This document shows, piece after piece, positions 1 to 7,954 of a stretch of 16,128 bases of DNA. The translations under genes and the position numbers were made by a program. Positions within the stretch are counted from its first letter, which is position 1; each line of letters starts with the position of its first letter. Below the pieces are notes generated by a model. That model had not been told where the DNA came from. It made no database searches and worked only from the letters and a program-made list of their open reading frames with translations. This DNA comes from an uncultured Prochlorococcus sp. (GTDB lineage: Bacteria; Cyanobacteriota; Cyanobacteriia; PCC-6307; Cyanobiaceae): contig CACGGY010000018.1 of assembly GCA_902572675.1 (NCBI GenBank), positions 1-16,128 of the forward strand, given 5' to 3'.

Positions 1-20
1 TGACGAAGTCGTCCTTTAAG

Positions 21-50
21 AGTTAGATTTATATATATATTCAAAAAAAT
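21..50 (+). promoter_or_regulatory. AT-rich leader and weak promoter candidate upstream of glmU
   Basis: The 50 bases before glmU contain an alternating TA run (about 30-41) with several TATAAT-like hexamers, followed by a short A-run up to the ATG. No -35 box is convincing. A start site from these hexamers would leave a leader of only a few bases. This is a positional guess. The true promoter may lie left of the window. Confidence 0.18.
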
Positions 51-1400
51 ATGTTAAGTGTTGCGATATTAGCTGCAGGTAAGGGCACTAGGATGGAAAG
101 CTCATTACCAAAAGTTTTACATAAAATTTCTGGTAAAAGTCTTTTGCAGAGAGTAATTGATTCATGCGTTGAATTAAATCCTGATCAAATTTTCGTAATT
201 ACTGGACACAAATCACAAGAAGTAAAAGAGTCAATAACAGATAAAGAAAAGATCCAATTTGTTATACAAGATCCCCAATTAGGAACTGGTCATGCTATCC
301 AGGTACTTTGTAAAAAAGTAAAAAAAAATGAAGGGACACTTTTAGTACTTAATGGGGATGTGCCTCTCATCAAGCCTGAGACTCTAAATAAGCTTCTAAA
401 TTTACATGATGCAAAAAATGCAGATGTTTCTTTAATTACCAATAAGAAAAAAAATCCTTATGGGTATGGCAGAGTTTTTTTGAAGGGGGATTTCATCGAG
501 AAAATTGTTGAAGAAAAAGATTGCAATGATCTAGAAAGAGAAAATCCATTAATAAATGCAGGTGTTTACTGTTTTAACTGGGGTCACTTATCAGAAATAA
601 TTAATAACCTGCAAAGTAATAATAATCAAAAAGAGATTTACTTAACAGATACAATATCTTTGCTAAAAAATTCCTTAAGCTTGGAGATAGAAGATAATGG
701 AGAGCTTCAAGGAATTAATAACAGAATCCAACTATCAGAGTGCGAGGAAAGTATTCAGAATTCAATTAAAGAGAAGCATATGCTTAATGGTGTAACTTTT
801 ATAAATAAAGCAAGTTGTTCAATTAGTGAAGAAGCTGAAATTGGTAAGGATGTGATCATAGAGGCGAATACACATATAAGAGGAAATACGAAAATTAATA
901 GTCATTGCATTATCGGACCAAATACTTTTATTGAGAATTCTAATGTGGGATTACATTGTGAAATCTCCAATTCCACCGTTTATGATTCGCAAATAATAGA
1001 TCATATCAAGATTGGTCCCTATAGTCATATAAGACCTAATTCCAAAATATCTTCCTTTAGCAAAATAGGTAATTTTGTTGAAATCAAAAATAGCCAATTA
1101 GAGGAAGAATCTAAAGTAAACCATTTAAGTTATATTGGCGATTCTATTATTGGAAGATCTACAAATATTGGAGCAGGTACTATTACTGCTAATTTTGATG
1201 GTCAGAAAAAACATCAAACAAAAATTGGTAAAAATTCCAGTATTGGCGCAAATACAGTTTTTGTAGCGCCAATAAATCTCGGAGAATCAGTTACCACAGG
1301 AGCTGGTTCAGTAATCACAAAAGATTCCAAAGATAATTCATTAGCAATTTCAAGAACTAAACAAGTAAATATAGAAAATTGGGAAAGAAAGAAATCCTAA
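51..1400 (+). CDS. glmU: Bifunctional UDP-GlcNAc pyrophosphorylase / GlcN-1-P acetyltransferase GlmU
   Basis: Cytoplasmic enzyme that acetylates glucosamine-1-phosphate and then uridylates it to UDP-GlcNAc, the precursor for peptidoglycan and lipid A. The N-terminal half is a nucleotidyltransferase with the signature LAAGKGTRM near residues 7-15, followed by the conserved LPKVLHK stretch. The C-terminal half, from about residue 250, shows the hexapeptide pattern of a left-handed beta-helix. It contains NHLSYIGD, where His358 sits at the position of the catalytic acetyltransferase His, and then GAGTITANFDG. The 449-residue length is normal for the family. The ATG at 51 places the LAAG loop close to the N-terminus, as expected. 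It ends one base before the convergent murF stop. No Shine-Dalgarno motif is evident. Nothing is truncated or missing. Confidence 0.97.
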   Translation: MLSVAILAAGKGTRMESSLPKVLHKISGKSLLQRVIDSCVELNPDQIFVITGHKSQEVKESITDKEKIQFVIQDPQLGTGHAIQVLCKKVKKNEGTLLVLNGDVPLIKPETLNKLLNLHDAKNADVSLITNKKKNPYGYGRVFLKGDFIEKIVEEKDCNDLERENPLINAGVYCFNWGHLSEIINNLQSNNNQKEIYLTDTISLLKNSLSLEIEDNGELQGINNRIQLSECEESIQNSIKEKHMLNGVTFINKASCSISEEAEIGKDVIIEANTHIRGNTKINSHCIIGPNTFIENSNVGLHCEISNSTVYDSQIIDHIKIGPYSHIRPNSKISSFSKIGNFVEIKNSQLEEESKVNHLSYIGDSIIGRSTNIGAGTITANFDGQKKHQTKIGKNSSIGANTVFVAPINLGESVTTGAGSVITKDSKDNSLAISRTKQVNIENWERKKS

Positions 1401-1401
1401 T

Positions 1402-2775
1402 CTAGTTAATTAAGTCAATAATTTTTTCAAGTTGCCAACATCTGCTCCCTTTAATAAGAACAGAATCTCCTTTTTTTGTAGATTTGTTTATCTCTTGAGG
1501 TACATCTTTAATATGATTTAAAACTAAGAATTTTTTCTTATCTTTTAGATAATTGATGTAAATTTTTTCATTTTTTTTATCGCAAATAAATAAACACTTT
1601 TCTATATCTGAATTATTTATTAAGTTGAATATTTCCTTGTGATATTTTTCAGATTCTTTTCCCAACTCTTGCATACTTCCAAATATGAAAAATTTATTTC
1701 TCGGTTTTTCAAGTAGGTTTTTAATACATGCTTTTACTGACTCTGGCGAAGCATTATATGATTCATCATATATTGTTGTTTTTACTGATTTAAGAATTTT
1801 ATTCCTTCCACCCAAACTTACAAAATCAAATTTATTAAAACTTGCAAAATCGACGCCTAACTCTTTAGCAACTGCATAAGCAAATAAGAAATTCGAAGCA
1901 TTGTGAAATCCTTCGAATGAAATTTCAAAAGTATTTTCTTCAATTAAAATTATTTTATTTGAAGGATTATAAAATCCCAGCAAATTTTCATCTCTCTTAA
2001 AATTCTCCTTTTGATTTTGTATATTTAACAGCTCTGCTTTTATTACTCTACCTTTCCAGTATTCTTTTAAAATTTCTTCAAGAAGTTGATCATTTGCTGG
2101 GATTATTACAACTCCTTTGGGATTTAAAAATTTACAAATTTCACACTTTGCATGAGTAATATTTTTTTTCGAGCCTAACAATCCAATATGAGCTGTGCCA
2201 ATGTTAGTAATAACTGCAATATCTGGTTCACTATATTTAGATAAATTCTCGATCTGCCCAAGACCTCTCATCCCCATCTCAAGAACTAGAACTTTATCTT
2301 CTATATCTGTAGCAAGAATAGTAAGCCCAACTCCAATCTCATTATTGAAATTTGCATGAGATAATTTAATTCTTCCAAGTTTATTTAAAACTCCACCAAT
2401 CATTTCTTTTGTTGTTGTTTTACCCACTGATCCAGTTATTGCAACAATGGGAATATTTAATTTTTTTCTTTTCAGCAATACTAATTTTTGAAATGCCTCT
2501 TTCGTATCATTTACAACCCAATAAGGAAAATTATTAGGAAGTGATCTCTGCATCCCTTTTTTAATTACTACAGATTTAACTCCTTTATTTAAAACTTCTG
2601 GAAGAAAACTATGTCCATCAAAATTTTTACCCTTGATAGCTATAAAAAGATCATGTTTTAATAAAGTTCTACTATCAATACTTATATTCTTAAAATTCAA
2701 AAAATCTCTTTTCCCCTCGCTCAGATTTCTAATATCCCCCAAAACATCGTTTAATTCTGATAAAGAGAATTCCAT
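1402..2775 (-). CDS. murF: UDP-MurNAc-tripeptide--D-Ala-D-Ala ligase MurF
   Basis: Adds D-Ala-D-Ala to UDP-MurNAc-tripeptide in an ATP-dependent step, completing the cytoplasmic peptidoglycan precursor. The Mur-ligase P-loop GSVGKTT lies at residues 115-121. It is followed by the family blocks EMGMRGLGQIE and VITNIGTAHIGLLGS, and later by YDESYNASPESV in the ligase C-terminal part. The substitution of MurF-type motifs for those of MurC, D or E, together with the 457-residue length, supports MurF specifically. The start lies 7 bp after the glgA stop, so it is probably translated from the menD-menB-glgA transcript. The stop is one base from the glmU stop on the other strand. No Shine-Dalgarno motif is visible. 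Confidence 0.95.
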   Translation of the reverse strand: MEFSLSELNDVLGDIRNLSEGKRDFLNFKNISIDSRTLLKHDLFIAIKGKNFDGHSFLPEVLNKGVKSVVIKKGMQRSLPNNFPYWVVNDTKEAFQKLVLLKRKKLNIPIVAITGSVGKTTTKEMIGGVLNKLGRIKLSHANFNNEIGVGLTILATDIEDKVLVLEMGMRGLGQIENLSKYSEPDIAVITNIGTAHIGLLGSKKNITHAKCEICKFLNPKGVVIIPANDQLLEEILKEYWKGRVIKAELLNIQNQKENFKRDENLLGFYNPSNKIILIEENTFEISFEGFHNASNFLFAYAVAKELGVDFASFNKFDFVSLGGRNKILKSVKTTIYDESYNASPESVKACIKNLLEKPRNKFFIFGSMQELGKESEKYHKEIFNLINNSDIEKCLFICDKKNEKIYINYLKDKKKFLVLNHIKDVPQEINKSTKKGDSVLIKGSRCWQLEKIIDLIN

Positions 2776-2782
2776 TAAAAAT

Positions 2783-4240
2783 TTAAGTCATACTTTTTTT
2801 TAAAGATGGATCAGCTGATTGTCCGTAAGAAAATTTTTCAACTTCAGCAAAATCTGGCGATGGTTCTTTTATTCCGCAAACATCCTTATACATAACTTCG
2901 TATTCAAGAGCTGATCTTTGCCAACTAAACTCTTGGCTCATGGCTCTTTTTTGCAGTAATTGCCAGCTATCTTTATGCCTAAAGGCTTCCCATGACCTTA
3001 CTAAAGAAGTATAGAAATCTATGGGTTCAAAGCGATCAAAGCAAAATCCCGTACCATTATTATTTTCAGGGTCATGAGGTAAAACTGTATCAACTAAACC
3101 TCCAACTCGCCTAACTATAGGAATAGAGCCATATCTCATAGCGAGGAGTTGACTAATACCACAAGGTTCAAATCTACTTGGCATTAGAAATGCATCTGAG
3201 CCACCATAGATAAGCCTTGATAAAGAATCATCATAAGTAAGAAATACTGAGAATCTTCCTGGATAATCTAATGCCAGTTGCCATAATCCAGACTCTAAAT
3301 ATCTATCTCCAGTCCCTAATACAGCAATTTGAGAATCTGTATAGGCTAATAGTCTTCTTGAAACTTGTAAAAGCAAGTCAACTCCTTTCTGATCAACTAA
3401 CCTACTGACCATACCTAAAAGATATTTTTTAGAATTAACTTCAAGGCCCATTTCTCTCTGCAGGATTTTTTTATTTTCTAGTCTATTTTCTAAATTCTTA
3501 ATACTGAATTTTGCAGGTAAAACTGGATCTTTGGCTGGATTCCATTCATCAAGATCTATGCCATTAAGAATTCCCCTTAATTTACCTGAAATGTAGTTAA
3601 GTAATCCTTCAAGACTTTCCCCGTATTCATGGGTTTTAATTTCATCTGCATAAGTCGGAGAAACAGCATTGACCCTATCTGCGTACAACATTGCCGCAGC
3701 CATTGTGTGGTCTCCATGCATATACCAAGGACACCAAGTCATTTTTTCAAGTTTCCACCTCCAAGGACCTTGGTATTTTAAATTATGAATTGTGAATACA
3801 GTACTAATTTCGGGGTCCTGATGCATCCACACAGGAATCATTCCAGTGTGCCAATCATGGCAATGAAGAACTTGAGGTTTCCAACAATTCCAGGCAAATT
3901 CAGCAGTTGCACTAGCAAAAAATGTAAAGCGCCAGTCCTCATTTTCGCCTCCGTATATTTGGTCAGAGTCAAATGTTGGATGACCCACAAGGTAAATCAC
4001 ATAATTATGAATTGGATGTTTTGCTTCATATACGGCGAAATCAGTGCCCATTGTATTTGCTCTAAATACTGGTTCATTTGATACCTCTAAAAGACTCCAC
4101 AACTTTCCATACCCTGGAATTATTACCCTTACATCGTGACCAAGTTTTATCAAAGATGGAGGTAACGAACCAACCACATCTCCCATACCTCCAACTTTGA
4201 TCATTGGAGCACATTCAGCAGCGGCAAGAAGAATTCTCAT
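2783..4240 (-). CDS. glgA: Glycogen synthase (ADP-glucose glucosyltransferase, GT5)
   Basis: Extends alpha-1,4-glucan chains from ADP-glucose, storing photosynthate as glycogen. The N-terminal KVGGMGDV motif (Lys15, Gly17-Gly18) is the ADP-glucose binding signature of GT5 bacterial and plant synthases. The middle shows the HCHDWHTG block and the interdomain region ending in GILNGIDLDEWNP. The C-terminal Rossmann domain has MVSRLVDQKG and SRFEPCGISQ with Glu358, followed by VRRVGGLVDTV. The 485 residues match the usual length. The start gives MRILLAAAECAP, typical for the family. It sits between menB (36-bp gap) and murF (7-bp gap) on the same strand. The pairing with cofactor and wall genes looks positional rather than functional. 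Confidence 0.96.
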   Translation of the reverse strand: MRILLAAAECAPMIKVGGMGDVVGSLPPSLIKLGHDVRVIIPGYGKLWSLLEVSNEPVFRANTMGTDFAVYEAKHPIHNYVIYLVGHPTFDSDQIYGGENEDWRFTFFASATAEFAWNCWKPQVLHCHDWHTGMIPVWMHQDPEISTVFTIHNLKYQGPWRWKLEKMTWCPWYMHGDHTMAAAMLYADRVNAVSPTYADEIKTHEYGESLEGLLNYISGKLRGILNGIDLDEWNPAKDPVLPAKFSIKNLENRLENKKILQREMGLEVNSKKYLLGMVSRLVDQKGVDLLLQVSRRLLAYTDSQIAVLGTGDRYLESGLWQLALDYPGRFSVFLTYDDSLSRLIYGGSDAFLMPSRFEPCGISQLLAMRYGSIPIVRRVGGLVDTVLPHDPENNNGTGFCFDRFEPIDFYTSLVRSWEAFRHKDSWQLLQKRAMSQEFSWQRSALEYEVMYKDVCGIKEPSPDFAEVEKFSYGQSADPSLKKSMT

Positions 4241-4276
4241 TGATAATTATTTAAAAAAGTTCTTTTGAAAAATAAA

Positions 4277-5134
4277 CTAGGGTGTCCACTTATAGTCAGA
4301 AAAGTCTGGTGGACGCTTTTCAAGAAAGGCATCTCTACCTTCTTGAGCTTCTTCAGTCGAATAGAATAATTGAGTTGCGTATCCAGATAATTCTTGAATA
4401 CCTGCAATCCCATCATTCTCCGCATTGAATGAAGCTTTAAGAATACGAATAGCAGTTGGACTATTTCGTAAAATCTCTCTTGCCCAGATTACACCCTCAG
4501 CTTCTAATTCTTCAATCTTTGTAATTGCATTTATCAAGCCCATCTTAAGAGCTTCTTTAGAATTATATTTTCTACATAAAAACCAAATTTCTTTTGCTTT
4601 TCTTTGTCCAACAAGTCTTGCCAAATAACTAGATCCAAAACCCGCATCAAAACTACCAACTCTTGGACCTGTTTGACCAAATATTGCATTTTCAGAGGCG
4701 ATGCTTAGATCACAAATTAAATGAAGTACTTGTCCTCCCCCAATTGCAAAACCAGGAACTAAGGCAATAACCACTTTAGGCAAACTTCTTATTAATCTTT
4801 GTAGTTCAAGTACATTTAATCTCTGCCTCCCTTCATCATTTTGATATCCATTTTCACCCCTCACACTCTGATCACCTCCAGAGCAAAAAGAATAAATACC
4901 TTTCTTGTCAGGTCCCGCACCTGTAAAGAGAACTACGCCAATAGTTTCATCATTTCTTACGATATCAAATGCGTTAATTAGTTCATCTACAGTTTGTGGC
5001 CTAAATGCATTTCTTTTTTCAGGCCGATTAATTGCAATTCTCGCAATTCCCTCATCTGATGTGTGAAACAATATATCCTCATAAGATTTGCATTCTGACC
5101 AATTTAAAGTTGTTTTACCAGGTAATACTTTCAT
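4277..5134 (-). CDS. menB: 1,4-dihydroxy-2-naphthoyl-CoA synthase MenB
   Basis: Crotonase-fold enzyme that cyclises o-succinylbenzoyl-CoA to 1,4-dihydroxy-2-naphthoyl-CoA. In cyanobacteria this leads to phylloquinone, the A1 electron carrier of photosystem I. Diagnostic blocks are CSGGDQ (84-89), the oxyanion-hole segment IGGGQVLH (131-138), and FGQTGPRVGSFD (152-163). Gly156 lies at the position that in type I MenB leaves room for a bicarbonate cofactor, so this copy is inferred to be the bicarbonate-dependent type. The C-terminus DAFLEKRPPDFS is also characteristic. The 285-residue length equals the E. coli enzyme. It lies 35 bp downstream of menD, the earlier step in the same pathway, and is presumably co-transcribed with it. 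Confidence 0.97.
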   Translation of the reverse strand: MKVLPGKTTLNWSECKSYEDILFHTSDEGIARIAINRPEKRNAFRPQTVDELINAFDIVRNDETIGVVLFTGAGPDKKGIYSFCSGGDQSVRGENGYQNDEGRQRLNVLELQRLIRSLPKVVIALVPGFAIGGGQVLHLICDLSIASENAIFGQTGPRVGSFDAGFGSSYLARLVGQRKAKEIWFLCRKYNSKEALKMGLINAITKIEELEAEGVIWAREILRNSPTAIRILKASFNAENDGIAGIQELSGYATQLFYSTEEAQEGRDAFLEKRPPDFSDYKWTP

Positions 5135-5169
5135 GAAACCTAATTATTCAAAGATAGAAAATGATAAAT

Positions 5170-6933
5170 TTAAATGCCAATTATTTTTTCTAGCAGGGCA
5201 TTTTTTTCACAAATTTCATTTTCTGGATCAATATCAACTTTAATTATTACAGATTTCTGGATAGAAATGCTCCAATCGAATGCCTCTCGTAATTTTTTAA
5301 AATTTGCCACACTTTTAAAGTTTACTCGATAGCCCTCTGCGAGTTTTGGCCAGTTTATTTCTTTTGGCATAAGAAAAAGCTTTTTTAATTCATCTTCTTT
5401 TAAATTTTCTTTATAAATACGATTAAATATATTTCCGCCATTATTATCTATCAGAAGAATTGTTAAATTCATATCGATTGAATTTTCAATCAGCCAACCG
5501 TTTATATCATGAATAAAAGCCAAATCTCCAGTCACAAGAAGTAGAGGTTTTTTAATTCTAGAAATACCTAATGCAAGAGATAAAGTACCATCTATACCAG
5601 AAGCTCCCCTAAAGCTGAAACAATTTCTTGTTAAAGTGCCGTTCTCAGAAAATGTAAGCCAATCTCTAATCGGGCTACTCGCGGATAGCATTATAGGATT
5701 TTCAGCTGGCCAAAGTTTTGGGACAAGATTTGCAATCATATACTCAGTCATTTGATTATCTTGTTCAATTTTCACTTTTAATATTTCTTTAATCTTCTCG
5801 CCTTCGTCTATCAGTTCTAGAGCCATCGGAGTAAGAGACTTTTTGTTTTTCTCGTCAATTGATAATTTGTCTAACAATAGAGTAGTAAAATTTGATAGCC
5901 CAAAATCATATTCAAATGATTTTTTTATAGGGTCTAATTTTCTATAGTTTTTTTCTTTTATAAGAATTTGTATCCCTTCGAAGTTTATTAAAAACTTCTC
6001 CAAATCAATTGAGGATGACATGGGACCAAGCCTCAAAAGTTGATGACAATTTATTGAATTTTTATTTTTCCTTAGGACTAATTCCCAATTCACAACTAAT
6101 CCTCTTAATTCAGAATAAACTCCTGAAACAGGATCCGCAAATACTGGCCAACCAGTAATATCCTGTAATCGTTCTAAAGATTTATTGAAAGAAGTTAAAT
6201 CATTTATGGAACCTTGATAGGGACCTACCAAAATAATACCTGATTTTTCTAAATTTAAATTTTTTGAAATTTCTAAGAATTTTTTTTTATCAGACTTTAT
6301 TTCAACTTCTTGAAAAATATATTTTTTCTTTAAATAAATTCTCTCAAAAACCTCTAAAACATTTTTTTTATTCAAAAATGAAATACCTAAAGGCTTATCT
6401 ATAGGAATATTTAAATGAATAGGACCAGGGAAGGTTGATATTTGTTTCTCAGTAATTCGAACTAAATTCAAGATTTCATTTTCTTGTGTTTCATGAAGTC
6501 CATTTAGATTAGTACCTAAGACCCTCCTGCAGACTGAACTCAAAAAATCTTCTTGATTTACTGTTTGATTAGCGCCACAATCTTTTAATCTTAAAGGTCT
6601 ATCAGCAGTAAGAAATATAATACCTTTACAAGATCGGTCTGCCTCAACTGCTGCTGGCAATAAGTTACTTACGGCAGTCCCAGAAGTGGTAATAACTAAA
6701 GAAAGATTACCTGATGCAGCAGAAATCCCAAGAGCGTGAAATCCCGCAGATCTCTCATCTATTGAATTAAAAATATTTACCAGCCCAAATTTATTTAATT
6801 CTCCAGCAGCTATTGCTAAAGGTGCTGATCTACTACCAGGACATATTATTAAATTTTGAACTCCTATTTTTATAAGAAGATTCAAAAGTTGTAAACTTCT
6901 AAGAAAATTTTTGCATTCAATAGATGATGTCAT
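5170..6933 (-). CDS. menD: SEPHCHC synthase MenD (thiamine diphosphate enzyme)
   Basis: Condenses isochorismate with 2-oxoglutarate, releasing CO2, to form SEPHCHC in the phylloquinone/menaquinone pathway. It belongs to the ThDP-dependent decarboxylase fold. CPGSRSAPL is at residues 31-39. DERSAGFHALG carries Glu60 at the position of the cofactor-activating glutamate. GTAVSNLLPA follows. The ThDP/metal-binding stretch runs from Gly469-Asp470 to Asn497-Asn498-Gly499. The 587-residue length is within the family range. The ATG is 50 bp from the divergent lepB start, so this is the probable first gene of the menD-menB-glgA-murF transcript. The coding sequence is intact, with long internal regions rich in Lys, Asn and Ile that fit the AT bias. 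Confidence 0.96.
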   Translation of the reverse strand: MTSSIECKNFLRSLQLLNLLIKIGVQNLIICPGSRSAPLAIAAGELNKFGLVNIFNSIDERSAGFHALGISAASGNLSLVITTSGTAVSNLLPAAVEADRSCKGIIFLTADRPLRLKDCGANQTVNQEDFLSSVCRRVLGTNLNGLHETQENEILNLVRITEKQISTFPGPIHLNIPIDKPLGISFLNKKNVLEVFERIYLKKKYIFQEVEIKSDKKKFLEISKNLNLEKSGIILVGPYQGSINDLTSFNKSLERLQDITGWPVFADPVSGVYSELRGLVVNWELVLRKNKNSINCHQLLRLGPMSSSIDLEKFLINFEGIQILIKEKNYRKLDPIKKSFEYDFGLSNFTTLLLDKLSIDEKNKKSLTPMALELIDEGEKIKEILKVKIEQDNQMTEYMIANLVPKLWPAENPIMLSASSPIRDWLTFSENGTLTRNCFSFRGASGIDGTLSLALGISRIKKPLLLVTGDLAFIHDINGWLIENSIDMNLTILLIDNNGGNIFNRIYKENLKEDELKKLFLMPKEINWPKLAEGYRVNFKSVANFKKLREAFDWSISIQKSVIIKVDIDPENEICEKNALLEKIIGI

Positions 6934-6983
6934 AATTTATATAAATGCTTTGGGATTTTCCTTATAACTGAATTAAATAAAAC
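6934..6983. promoter_or_regulatory. Divergent menD/lepB promoter region
   Basis: Only 50 bp separate the menD and lepB start codons, so both promoters should lie here or inside the gene ends. The palindrome TTATAA (6962-6967) gives a rightward -10 candidate TATAAC (6963-6968) and an overlapping leftward candidate TATAAG (6961-6966). A second palindrome, TTATATAA (6937-6944), abuts menD. No clear -35 element is visible for either direction. The boxes are read by eye. Confidence 0.4.
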
Positions 6984-7568
6984 ATGTCTACAACTCAAGA
7001 AAAAAGAAATTTAATATTAAAGGATTTAAAAAATCTTTTAATCTGGATATCTATAGCTTTAATTATACGATGGCAGGTTATAGAGCCAAGATGGATCCCA
7101 TCTGGTTCAATGCTTCCAACCCTTCAAATACAAGATAAAATTCTTGTTGAAAAAGTAACCCCCAAAATCATAACCAAATCAAATCTTTCAACATTAAAAA
7201 ATAAAATAGTTGTTTTTAACGCTCCGGAGCAATTAATTAATGCAGGTTATGGAGCAGATACTGCACTAATAAAAAGAGTAATTGGAATACCTGGAGACAA
7301 AGTAGAAGTAAGAGACGGTAACCTTTACTTAAATGATATCGCTCAAAAGAATTACGTTTTTGACAAAAATATTAATTATTCTATAGGACCTTTTATTGTC
7401 CCAGAAGAGTCATTATGGGTGATGGGCGATAATAGAAATAACAGTATGGACTCACATATTTGGGGATTTTTACCTTATGAAAAGGTTATTGGTAAAGCTA
7501 TTTTTAGATATTGGCCGTTTAATAAAATTGGACCTATTCGGTTCCCTGCCCTTAATAATTTAAATTAA
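6984..7568 (+). CDS. lepB: Type I signal peptidase LepB
   Basis: Membrane-anchored serine protease that removes signal peptides from Sec- or Tat-exported proteins. A single hydrophobic N-terminal segment (about residues 17-33) precedes the catalytic block IPSGSMLPTL, with Ser42 as nucleophile. The general-base Lys97 sits in LIKRVIGIPGDKVEV. The later boxes VMGDNRNNSMDSHIWGFLP and IGKAIFRYWP are also present. At 194 residues it is the short single-anchor form common in cyanobacteria and Gram-positives, not the longer E. coli form with extra membrane segments. It reads divergently from menD and is followed after 45 bp by the DUF760 gene, with which it may be co-transcribed. Confidence 0.96.
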   Translation: MSTTQEKRNLILKDLKNLLIWISIALIIRWQVIEPRWIPSGSMLPTLQIQDKILVEKVTPKIITKSNLSTLKNKIVVFNAPEQLINAGYGADTALIKRVIGIPGDKVEVRDGNLYLNDIAQKNYVFDKNINYSIGPFIVPEESLWVMGDNRNNSMDSHIWGFLPYEKVIGKAIFRYWPFNKIGPIRFPALNNLN

Positions 7569-7613
7569 TGGGTACGTGATGATGTAGGGTTTTTATATCT
7601 TGAAGCTGTAGAA

Positions 7614-7949
7614 ATGTTTAATCCAGAATTTCTTGCTACTGAAAATAATGATCCAAATGATGAGAATGATTTAATCCAATATTTACAAAAACAATCTCCA
7701 GAAGTTTTGCAAAGAGTAGCAAAATCAGCTAGTGAAGATATTCAAGAGATTATTAGACATAATGTTCAAGGTCTTCTTGGAATGCTTCCTTCAGATCAAT
7801 TTGATGTAAAAATAACATCTTCAAAAGACAACATTGCTAATTTATTATCTTCTGCAATGATGACAGGATATTTCTTAAGACAAATGGAGCAAAGAAAAGA
7901 GTTAGAACAAACTCTTAAAAATGATGAAAACATGTTTATAGAAGAATAA
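7614..7949 (+). CDS. DUF760 family protein, function unknown
   Basis: A small soluble protein of 111 residues that I recognise as DUF760, a family of cyanobacteria and plastid-bearing eukaryotes with no firmly assigned function. The conserved core runs from about residue 20: QYLQKQSPEVLQRVAKSAS, then NVQGLLGMLP, then the near-invariant segment ending in AMMTGYFLRQMEQR. No membrane segment, signal peptide or catalytic motif is visible. It is predicted to be mostly helical. An in-frame TAA lies just upstream, at the lepB stop region, so the ATG at 7614 is the first available start. It follows lepB by 45 bp and converges with the DUF4336 gene, with 5 bp between the stops. Confidence 0.85.
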   Translation: MFNPEFLATENNDPNDENDLIQYLQKQSPEVLQRVAKSASEDIQEIIRHNVQGLLGMLPSDQFDVKITSSKDNIANLLSSAMMTGYFLRQMEQRKELEQTLKNDENMFIEE

Positions 7950-7954
7950 TAGTT

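Noticed and set aside
5..12. GAAGTCGT, the core of the 17-bp repeat, also occurs near the window start
   Set aside because: It is only an 8-base match. In 16 kb on two strands one such match is unremarkable even with its G/C content, so I do not count it as a third repeat copy.
31..40. Alternating TA run as a tandem repeat or phase-variable tract
   Set aside because: Ten bases of TA is common at 30% GC and too short to suggest slippage control.
1..50. Tail of an upstream gene before glmU
   Set aside because: All three forward frames stop within 24 bases, so at most a few codons of an unknown gene could be present. There is not enough to name or place it.
3785..4081. 98-codon open frame antisense to glgA
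   Set aside because: It is fully inside the conserved glgA coding region, the translated product shows no family motif, and there is no promoter or ribosome site for it.
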